Shown one piece after another: positions 1-5,436 of a stretch of DNA of 6,022 bases. Source of the DNA: Pseudomonadota bacterium (lineage in GTDB: Bacteria > Pseudomonadota > Alphaproteobacteria > SMXQ01); NCBI GenBank assembly GCA_022562375.1, contig JADFPK010000119.1:1-6022 (forward strand), given 5' to 3'. A model generated the notes under the pieces. It saw nothing but the letters and a program-made list of their open reading frames with translations, was not told the DNA's origin and ran no database searches. Numbering within the stretch: the first letter of the stretch is position 1; the number at the start of each line of letters is the position of its first letter. Both the position numbers and the translations under genes were made by a program.

Positions 1-1127
1 AGGCCGCGGGAGACGGTTCCGCCCCTGGCGGCGCGCCCCGGCGTCCGGGCGAAAGCCCCGGGCGCCACCCCGGCGTGCGCCTCGAAGGCGCCGAGGGCGG
101 CGGCGGAGACGGTGGTGGCGGCGCGATGACCGGCCCCGGCCAGGGCGTGCTTCAAGGCCCCGACGATGAGGCCGCGCACCAGGCCGGGATCACTGAATCG
201 CACCTCGGCCTTGGCCGGATGGACGTTGACGTCGACCGCCCCGGCCGGCGCTTCGAGGAACAGCGCCACCTCGGGATGGCGGTCACGGGCGAGGAAGTCC
301 TGATAGGCGCCGCGCACGGCGCCGGTCAGCAGCCGGTCGCGCACCGGCCGGCCGTCGACGAACAGGTACTGGCGAAGCGTGTTGGCGCGATTCAGCGTCG
401 GCAGGCCGGCATAGCCGGTGAGGCGAAAGCCGGCGCGCTCGGCATCGATGACGAGGGCGTTATCGGCGAAGTCCTTGCCCATGACGGCGCCGAGCCGCGC
501 CAGGCGCGCCTCGAACAGCTCGCCCTGGGCGGCGTCGAGCTTGATCTTGGCGCGGGTGTCGTCGAACAGGGCGAAGGCGATGGCGGGATGGGCCATGGCC
601 AGGCGGTTGACCGCGTCGATGGCGTGGTTCAACTCGGTCCGCGTCGTCTTGAGGAACTTGAGCCGCGCCGGGATGGCGAAGAAGAGATCGCGCACCTCGA
701 CCCGGGTGCCTTCGGCCTGGGCCGCCGGCGCCGGGCGCGATTTGTCGCCGCCGTCGACGGTGAGGGTCCAGGCCTCATCATTGCCCCTGGCGCGCGAGGA
801 GATCGAAAGCCGGCTGACCGAGCCGATGGCGGGCAACGCCTCGCCGCGAAAGCCGAGCGTCACGATACCGCTGAGATCGTCTTCGGGGAGTTTCGAGGTG
901 GCGTGACGCTCGACGGCGAGGCCGAGCTCCTCCGCCGTCATGCCGGCGCCGTCATCGGTGACCGAGATGAAGCTCTTGCCGCCTTCGCGCAAGACGATCT
1001 CGATGCGCCTTGCCCCGGCGTCGATGGCGTTCTCGACCAGCTCCTTGACCGTCGAAGCGGGGCGCTCCACCACCTCGCCGGCGGCGATGCGGTTGACCAC
1101 GCCTTGCGGCAAAAGGCGGATCGTCAT
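1..1127 (-). CDS. mutL: DNA mismatch repair protein MutL, N-terminal 375 residues (3' end outside window)
   Basis: MutL is the GHKL-family ATPase that links MutS mismatch recognition to strand removal in the cytoplasm. I translated this frame directly; it is open from the ATG at 1127 to the window edge, so the C-terminal dimerisation domain is not visible. The ATPase motifs are all present: [12 protein letters not shown] with E29 and N33, DDGAGM with D58, the ATP-lid lysine K79, and GFRGEAL at 92-98. The second subdomain ends in [11 protein letters not shown] with K306. E29, N33, D58 and K79 fall at the same numbers as in E. coli MutL, which supports this start. After about residue 330 the sequence becomes Ala/Gly/Arg-rich, as expected for the variable linker. 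A purine-rich GGAAAGGG (1139-1146) lies 11 bases upstream, rather far for a ribosome site. It is the last gene visible in the cluster, separated from the M16 pair by 152 bases. Confidence 0.97.
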   Translation of the reverse strand, partial: MTIRLLPQGVVNRIAAGEVVERPASTVKELVENAIDAGARRIEIVLREGGKSFISVTDDGAGMTAEELGLAVERHATSKLPEDDLSGIVTLGFRGEALPAIGSVSRLSISSRARGNDEAWTLTVDGGDKSRPAPAAQAEGTRVEVRDLFFAIPARLKFLKTTRTELNHAIDAVNRLAMAHPAIAFALFDDTRAKIKLDAAQGELFEARLARLGAVMGKDFADNALVIDAERAGFRLTGYAGLPTLNRANTLRQYLFVDGRPVRDRLLTGAVRGAYQDFLARDRHPEVALFLEAPAGAVDVNVHPAKAEVRFSDPGLVRGLIVGALKHALAGAGHRAATTVSAAALGAFEAHAGVAPGAFARTPGRAARGGTVSRG

Positions 1128-1157
1128 GACAGTTGGAGCCCTTTCCGTCAATTCGCC

Positions 1158-1233
1158 AATTAAGGGGACACCATACTTAATTCCCCGTCCCGTCATTCTG
1201 AGCTATGGAATTAAGTATGGTGTCCCCTTAATT
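1158..1233. repeat. 27-bp perfect inverted repeat with 22-base loop; REP-doublet (REPIN)-like
   Basis: Arms at 1158-1184 and 1207-1233 are exact reverse complements over 27 bases, and the loop is 1185-1206. Each arm is also a small hairpin of its own: AATTAAG at 1158-1164 pairs with CTTAATT at 1176-1182, and AATTAAG at 1209-1215 pairs with CTTAATT at 1227-1233, each around an 11-base loop. Another CTTAATT occurs at 1240-1246. Two small hairpins in opposite orientation is the architecture of REP doublets mobilised by REP-associated Y1 transposases. That family assignment is inference, since no transposase is present here. The arms are AT-rich against a GC-rich background, which suggests an acquired element. 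The 3' side on either strand lacks a long T run, so it is not a classic terminator. Confidence 0.85.
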
Positions 1234-1243
1234 TGTCACCTTA

Positions 1244-1272
1244 ATTATCCGGGCGGCCGGCACCCGGGACAA
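1244..1272 (-). promoter_or_regulatory. Candidate sigma70-type promoter for mutL
   Basis: On the minus strand, TTGTCC (1272-1267) is followed after exactly 17 bases by GATAAT (1249-1244). These match the -35 and -10 consensus at 4 of 6 and 5 of 6 positions. The -35 starts 8 bases after the stop codon of the preceding M16 gene, where a separate mutL promoter would be expected. Transcription would start near 1237, so the leader of about 110 bases would contain the whole inverted repeat. The spacer is very GC-rich and partly self-complementary (1249-1267), which lowers confidence. Confidence 0.35.
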
Positions 1273-1279
1273 AAGCGCT

Positions 1280-2662
1280 TCAGATTTTTCCGGTGGGGGC
1301 CTCGCGGGTCGGCTCGACGCCTTCGGGCGCGCCGACGACGACGAAGGTAAGCTTGTCGGGATCGAGCAGACGCTTGGCCACGCGCTTCACGTCGGCTTCG
1401 GTGACGGCCTCGATCAGGCCGTTGCGCCGCTCCAGATAGTCGATGCCGAGGCCATCGAGTTGGACCGACAGCAGGACGGAAGCGATGCGCCTGGTGCTGT
1501 TGAGCCGGGTGAAGAAGGAGCCGGTGAGATAGGTCTTGGCGTCGGCCAACTCCTCGGTGGTGGCGCCCTTGGCCCTCATCTTCGCCCATTCGGCGCGGAT
1601 CAGCTCGACGGATTCGGCGACACGGTCATTACCCGTCGCCACCCCGCCCATGATCAGCCCGGCGTGGTCGAAAGCGGAAAGATAGCTGTAGACCGAATAA
1701 GCGAGGCCACGCTTCTCGCGTATCTCTTCGGTGAGCCTGGAAGTAAAGCCGCCGCCGCCGAGTATGCGGTTCATCACGTAGGCGGCGTAATAATCGGGAT
1801 CGTCCCGCTTGATCCCGCGATGACCGAAGAACACCACGCTCTGGGGGATGTTCTTCTCGATCACGAACATCTCGCCGACGGCGGCGGGCGCGACCTCGGG
1901 CAGGGCGTAGGGTTGGGCCCGCGCCGGCAGTCCGCCGAAGGTCAGATCGAGAAGCGGCGCCAGTTCCTGGGCCGAGATATCGCCGACGACGCCGATCACC
2001 AGATTGTCGCGCCCCAGGCGGCGCGCGACGAAATCCTTGAGGTCCCGGGCGGTGATCCGCCCGATGCTCTCGGGCGTGCCCTCGGCGGGGCGGCCGTAGG
2101 GATGGTCGGGAAACGCCGCCCGGTACCAGGTCCGAGAAGCGATGCTCCGGGGCCGCTCGGCCGAGCGCGCCAGGTGGGCGAGAAGCTGGGCGCGGATTCG
2201 TTTCACCGGTTCGGGATCGAAGCGCGGGCGGGTCAAGGCCAGGCTCAAGAGATCGAAGGCGGCGGCGCGGTTGACCGAAAGGGTGCGCAGCGTGCCGCCG
2301 AAATTATCGAGCCCGGCACTGAAGCCGAGGCTGACGGAAAGATCCTCGAGCCGCCCCTGGAAGGCCTGTGAACCGAGCGGCCCGGCGCCTTCGTCGAGCA
2401 GGCTGGACACCATGTCGGCAAGCCCTTCCTTGCCTTCGGTGTCGAGCGCCGCGCCGCCGCGAAAGGCGAAGCGCATCGACAGCACCGGTACGGCGTGATC
2501 CTCGACCAGCCACGCCTCGATCCCCTTTTCACTGACGACGCGTTGGATCGATATGGCGGCGGCCGGACCAGGCGTCACCGCCAGACCGACGCCAAGCGCG
2601 ACGATGAAGGCGATGGCCGAATTGACGGCCGTGGGGCCGGGGATGAAGGCGCGCGCGTTCAC
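1280..2662 (-). CDS. Secreted M16 peptidase-family protein without zinc site (R/Y subunit)
   Basis: This 460-residue protein has the M16B fold (Peptidase_M16 then Peptidase_M16_C) but no catalytic motif. Where active members have HxxEH it reads GLADMVSSLLDEG (80-92), so the zinc ligands and catalytic Glu are replaced by D83, S86 and S87. The C-terminal domain keeps the Arg/Tyr pair that binds the substrate backbone in active M16 enzymes: R315 and Y322 within EIREKRGLAYS. Residues 1-36 look like a signal peptide: a hydrophobic stretch from about 13 to 30, then PAAA|IS, placing it in the periplasm. The start is GTG at 2662, overlapping the upstream TGA as GTGA, with GGTGGAG (2674-2668) 5 bases upstream, so translation is probably coupled. 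The likely role is as partner of the zinc subunit encoded just upstream, as in the Sphingomonas heterodimeric M16 proteases. The substrate is unknown. Confidence 0.93.
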   Translation of the reverse strand: MNARAFIPGPTAVNSAIAFIVALGVGLAVTPGPAAAISIQRVVSEKGIEAWLVEDHAVPVLSMRFAFRGGAALDTEGKEGLADMVSSLLDEGAGPLGSQAFQGRLEDLSVSLGFSAGLDNFGGTLRTLSVNRAAAFDLLSLALTRPRFDPEPVKRIRAQLLAHLARSAERPRSIASRTWYRAAFPDHPYGRPAEGTPESIGRITARDLKDFVARRLGRDNLVIGVVGDISAQELAPLLDLTFGGLPARAQPYALPEVAPAAVGEMFVIEKNIPQSVVFFGHRGIKRDDPDYYAAYVMNRILGGGGFTSRLTEEIREKRGLAYSVYSYLSAFDHAGLIMGGVATGNDRVAESVELIRAEWAKMRAKGATTEELADAKTYLTGSFFTRLNSTRRIASVLLSVQLDGLGIDYLERRNGLIEAVTEADVKRVAKRLLDPDKLTFVVVGAPEGVEPTREAPTGKI

Positions 2663-4074
2663 GGCTTCTCCACCTTTCGCGCTTTTGGCTTTCGCGCTTT
2701 TGGCTTTGGCGCCTTCGCGGGCAGCAAAAGCCCGGTCACCGAGTTGGATTTTATAAACACCGCGCGGGCGGCCTCATTGACCCGATCGCGGGTGACGGCC
2801 TTGATGTGTTCCGGCCAGGTCTCGACATCGTCGATGGTCTGCCCGGTGGTCAGCGCCGTGCCGATCGCCCTCGCCCCCCGGCGCAGGGAATCGCGGGCAT
2901 AGATGGCGCCGGCGAGCAGCCGCTTCTTGGCGCGCTTCACCTCGTCAATGGTGACGCCGGAGTCGAGGAGCTTGGCGATCTCGGCGTCCATCGCCGCCTC
3001 GAACCGGTCCATGCCGATACCGGCCCCGGGCTGGCCATAGAACGAAAAGGTGCCGAGATCGTAGGCGTTGCCGTCATAGGAGGCCCCGGCGGAGACCGCG
3101 ATCTTCTGTTCCACCACCAGCGACCGGTAGAGCCGGGAGGTGGCGCCGCCGGACAGGATATCGTCCAGCACCTCTAACGCGTAGGCCTGCCGCTTGTCGC
3201 CGCTGGAAAAACCCGGCGCCAGGTAATCACGGCCCCAGCGCGGCTCGCGCACCTGGGGACTGCGCAATTGGACCCGCCGCGCCGCCCGATGAGGCGGCTC
3301 CTTGAGCCGCACCCGCTTGGTCACCCTGCGCGCCGGGATGGAGCCGTAATATTTCTCGGCCAGGGGTTTCAGCTTCTCGGCCGTGATGTCGCCGGAGACG
3401 ATCAGGATGGCGTTGTCCGGCGCGTAGTAGCGGCGGTAGAAGGCCAGCACGTCCTCGGTGGTCAGGCTTTCCAGCTCATGCTTCCAGCCGATCACCGGTC
3501 TGCGGTAGGGATGGTTGAGATAGAGCGCCGCGTTCATCTGCTCGCTCAGGAGCGCCGACGGATTGTTGTCGGTTCGCGACCGGCGCTCCTCGACAACGAC
3601 GTTGCGCTCGGGCAGGACATCGGCGTCGGTGAGCACGAGATTGACCATGCGGTCGGCCTCGAGCTTCATCACCAGCTCTAACCGATCCACCGCCACCACC
3701 TGATAATAGGCGGTGGTGTCATTGGAGGTGAAGGCGTTCTCGCGCCCGCCGTTGCGCGCCAGGATCTTGGAATACTCGCCGGGCGCCATGACCTTCGTAC
3801 CCTTGAACATCAGATGTTCGAGGAGATGGGCGACACCCGACTTCCCCGGCGGATCGTCGGCCGAGCCGACCTTGTACCACACCATCTGCGACACCACCGG
3901 CAAGCGGTGATTGGCTATGACGACGACCTGAAGACCGTTCTTGAGGGTGAAGGTCTCGGGGTTGAAAATGCCGGCTTGCGCCGGAACGGAAGCGACGACG
4001 GCGATGAAAAAGATCGCCGCGGCGATGAAGATGAGTTGGCCTTCGAGGCGTTTGACTGTCGCCAGACCCGGCAT
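2659..4074 (-). CDS. Secreted zinc M16 peptidase (catalytic subunit)
   Basis: This is a 471-residue M16B metallopeptidase. Residues 1-34 form a signal peptide: K8 and R9, a hydrophobic core at 14-30, and a PAQA|G cleavage site. The zinc motif HLLEH is at 83-87, with H83 and H87 as ligands and E86 as catalytic base. The third ligand is in VVVEERR, most likely E163, which lies 75 residues after H87 as usual for the family. The C-terminal M16 domain follows from about 195. At the positions of the Arg/Tyr pair it has V320 and V327, so it probably needs the downstream R/Y subunit. The tail is Lys/Pro-rich with a five-residue repeat. I chose the ATG at 4074 because GGAGG stands 4 bases upstream and the signal peptide begins there. 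An in-frame ATG at 4176 would add 34 proline-rich residues ahead of the signal peptide. The substrate is unknown. Confidence 0.95.
   Translation of the reverse strand: MPGLATVKRLEGQLIFIAAAIFFIAVVASVPAQAGIFNPETFTLKNGLQVVVIANHRLPVVSQMVWYKVGSADDPPGKSGVAHLLEHLMFKGTKVMAPGEYSKILARNGGRENAFTSNDTTAYYQVVAVDRLELVMKLEADRMVNLVLTDADVLPERNVVVEERRSRTDNNPSALLSEQMNAALYLNHPYRRPVIGWKHELESLTTEDVLAFYRRYYAPDNAILIVSGDITAEKLKPLAEKYYGSIPARRVTKRVRLKEPPHRAARRVQLRSPQVREPRWGRDYLAPGFSSGDKRQAYALEVLDDILSGGATSRLYRSLVVEQKIAVSAGASYDGNAYDLGTFSFYGQPGAGIGMDRFEAAMDAEIAKLLDSGVTIDEVKRAKKRLLAGAIYARDSLRRGARAIGTALTTGQTIDDVETWPEHIKAVTRDRVNEAARAVFIKSNSVTGLLLPAKAPKPKARKPKARKVEKP
2674..2705 (-). repeat. 15-bp tandem repeat coding a Lys/Pro-rich tail
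   Basis: A 15-base unit occurs twice in direct tandem (for example 2676-2690 and 2691-2705, identical), with a degenerate third copy to the right. In the zinc M16 protein it encodes repeats of the form KA[PR]K[PV] just before the C-terminus (KAPKP, KARKP, KARKV, then EKP). The period is a multiple of three, so unit gain or loss by slippage keeps the frame. Confidence 0.8.
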
Positions 4075-4078
4075 CGAA

Positions 4079-4083
4079 CCTCC
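4079..4083 (-). promoter_or_regulatory. Ribosome binding site that fixes the zinc M16 start
   Basis: On the minus strand GGAGG is followed by TTCG and then ATG at 4074. It is among the best Shine-Dalgarno matches in the window. It decides between the start at 4074 and the in-frame ATG at 4176, which sits inside the AT-rich possible promoter. Confidence 0.8.
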
Positions 4084-4146
4084 AGAAGAAACGGTGGGCG
4101 GCGGCGGGGGGAACGTCCACGCGAACGGCCCAAGGGATGGCCCCTG

Positions 4147-4176
4147 ACAATATGGACAAAGGAAAATAATACGCAA
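4147..4176 (-). promoter_or_regulatory. Candidate promoter for the M16 pair
   Basis: The 163-base gap 4075-4237 contains one clearly AT-rich pocket. On the minus strand TTGCGT (4176-4171) and TATTGT (4152-4147) are 18 bases apart, matching consensus at 3 of 6 and 4 of 6 positions. A start near 4140 would give a leader of about 66 bases. This is a weak match, and I rely mainly on the local AT content and the larger gap. I see no convincing terminator in the rest of the gap. Confidence 0.3.
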
Positions 4177-4237
4177 GAGGACTTAGCGACGCCGGCGTTC
4201 AAATCTCGGTGACGTCGCGCCGGGACGCCCGAGGGGC

Positions 4238-4837
4238 CTAGAAAACTCCCTCGAGCAGGCCCCGCTTCTTGCGCTGGATGATCGGCGTCTCGCCTTCGGT
4301 GACCGGACGGCCCAGCGCCGCGTTCTCGCGCAGCCTCCGCGCTTCCTTGCGGGCATCGACGACCTTGCCGGACGGCGCCGGATCGCGCCAGAAAATCAAT
4401 TTTTCGACGAAACCGCCGCGGGTTTCGGCAAACACGGCCGATTCGGAGTCCACCAGCTGGCGTATCTTGGGATCCGCCTTGTCGACACCGGCCTTGGTCA
4501 ACAGGGCGATCTCTCCGGGATCAGCGCCGGGCAAATTGATGACCGGCTTTTTCCTGGAACCGGCGCCGCCGGAATCGAGCACGATCTGCTTCGCCTTGTC
4601 TGGGACTTTGGTCGCCTGTGGCCGGACGGTCCCCGGCCTCGGCGCCTTGAGACCGTAATGGCTCGGCATGCTCAAGGGCGCGCGGGAAACCACCCGGAAC
4701 TCGTCGGGCGCTTTCTTGGTAAGGCCCGCGGCGCCCCTCAAGGTCTCGCAGCCGCCGAGGACCAGGGCCAGCACGACCATGCCGGCGGCGGCGGACAGTC
4801 TGAAAACGACCGATTTCGGCCGCTGAATGCGTATCAT
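4238..4837 (-). CDS. DUF3035/BamF-like outer-membrane lipoprotein
   Basis: This 199-residue protein starts with a lipoprotein signal peptide: basic residues R3, R6, K8 and R13, a hydrophobic stretch at 14-27, then lipobox LGGC with C30 as the lipidated residue. Residue +2 is Glu, not Asp, so outer-membrane sorting is expected. The segment APDEFRVVSRAPLSMP (43-58), followed by a PRPGTVRPQ stretch to residue 74, is the hallmark I recognise for the alphaproteobacterial DUF3035 family. That family is described as BamF, an accessory lipoprotein of the beta-barrel assembly (BAM) complex. The middle and C-terminal parts are charged, low in hydrophobics and probably extended. GGAG sits 5 bases upstream of the ATG. 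The gene follows lspA by 56 bases, so the enzyme that cleaves its signal peptide is encoded next door. The family call is strong; the BAM role here is inferred from the family. Confidence 0.87.
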   Translation of the reverse strand: MIRIQRPKSVVFRLSAAAGMVVLALVLGGCETLRGAAGLTKKAPDEFRVVSRAPLSMPSHYGLKAPRPGTVRPQATKVPDKAKQIVLDSGGAGSRKKPVINLPGADPGEIALLTKAGVDKADPKIRQLVDSESAVFAETRGGFVEKLIFWRDPAPSGKVVDARKEARRLRENAALGRPVTEGETPIIQRKKRGLLEGVF

Positions 4838-4859
4838 TTCGTCTCCCCGTCCAACCGAT

Positions 4860-4894
4860 GGCGCCGATTCGTTAACATCTCAAGCGCCGGCGCC
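4860..4894. repeat. 7-bp GC inverted repeat between lspA and the lipoprotein gene
   Basis: GGCGCCG at 4860-4866 is the exact reverse complement of CGGCGCC at 4888-4894, around a 21-base AT-richer loop. It fills the gap between the two genes and touches the lspA stop codon. There is no T run after it, so it is more likely an mRNA stem within an operon, or chance, than a terminator. Confidence 0.45.
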
Positions 4895-5394
4895 TAGTCT
4901 ACCGTTTCTTTGGGCCCAAACAAAGCATCAAAAAACAGTATCGCCACGCCAAGGGTGATCGCCGAATCGGCGATATTGAAGGCCGGCCAGTTGTGGGTAC
5001 CGATGTGAAAATCGAGGAAATCCGCCACCGCCCCGTAGGCGTGAAAATCGAGGAAATCCGCCACCGCGCCGTAATTGACCCGGTCGATCACGTTCCCCAA
5101 GGCCCCGCCGATGATGAGCCCGATGGCCGCGGCCCGCCATTTCGTTTCCGCCTTGCGGAGCCATAACAGGAGAATGGCGACGATGGCGAGTGAAAGGCCG
5201 ACGAAGGCCCACCGCCCCCAGAAAGGCGCGTCGCCCAGGAAACCGAATGTCACGCCCCTGTTCCACACCATCACGACGTTGAAGAAGGGCCAAACGTCGA
5301 CCACCCGGGGCGGGTTCATGAAAATCGTCACCACCCACCATTTCGTCGCCTGATCGAGGACGATGACGGCGCTTGCCACCAACAGACCGGTCAT
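4894..5394 (-). CDS. lspA: Lipoprotein signal peptidase (signal peptidase II) with internal duplication
   Basis: LspA is the inner-membrane aspartyl peptidase that removes signal peptides from diacylglyceryl-modified prolipoproteins. The 166-residue protein shows the family motifs in order: LDQATKWWV in the first membrane segment (13-21), WNRGVTFGF (44-52), a hydrophobic segment at about 63-79, GGALGNVIDRV (96-106), the VADFLDFH motif, and FNIADSAI (139-146) in the last membrane segment. The catalytic aspartates are the one in VADF and D143. The VADF block occurs twice (D113 and D125), because 12 residues are tandemly duplicated. D125 keeps the usual distance of about 18 residues to D143. The ATG at 5394 is 42 bases after ileS and has only a weak AAGG site upstream. 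A frame stop (the ileS TGA) excludes any much longer start. The reading frame is intact, so the gene may well be functional. Confidence 0.96.
   Translation of the reverse strand: MTGLLVASAVIVLDQATKWWVVTIFMNPPRVVDVWPFFNVVMVWNRGVTFGFLGDAPFWGRWAFVGLSLAIVAILLLWLRKAETKWRAAAIGLIIGGALGNVIDRVNYGAVADFLDFHAYGAVADFLDFHIGTHNWPAFNIADSAITLGVAILFFDALFGPKETVD
5005..5076 (-). repeat. 36-bp in-frame tandem duplication inside lspA
   Basis: Positions 5005-5040 and 5041-5076 are direct repeats with a 36-base period. The first 33 bases of each copy match at 32 positions, the only difference being at 5032 versus 5068. The last 3 bases differ. Each copy encodes the 11 residues YGAVADFLDFH, with a single Ala between them. 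The near identity at synonymous positions points to a recent duplication rather than convergent coding. Confidence 0.95.
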
Positions 5395-5436
5395 GGCGAA
5401 CCTTGAAGATCCCCGCCCATCATTTCCCCGACCCCC

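Noticed and set aside
75..1163. Long plus-strand open frame of 362 codons opposite mutL
   Set aside because: It is Gly/Arg/Asp-rich with no recognisable domain. The minus-strand frame gives a textbook MutL with all ATPase motifs. Long antisense frames are common in GC-rich genes.
1158..1233. Inverted repeat as an intrinsic terminator
   Set aside because: The stem is AT-rich with a 22-base loop, and no run of more than three T follows on either strand. The nested hairpins fit a REP-like element better.
1249..1267. GC-rich hairpin just after the M16 stop, as a possible terminator
   Set aside because: The stem is only about 7 bp with one G-U pair and is followed by ATAATT rather than a T run. 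The same bases fit better as a promoter spacer.
1460..2371. Plus-strand open frame of 303 codons opposite the second M16 gene
   Set aside because: Low-complexity composition typical of an antisense shadow; the minus strand encodes a clear M16 protein with signal peptide and ribosome site.
1280..2662. Second M16 gene as a decayed pseudogene because it lacks HxxEH
   Set aside because: The frame is intact at normal family length, with signal peptide, coupled start and conserved Arg/Tyr pair. This is the pattern of a dedicated non-catalytic subunit.
4190..4237. Hairpin GCGACG/CGTCGC after the lipoprotein gene as a terminator
   Set aside because: Short stem, long loop and no T tract; probably chance in GC-rich sequence.
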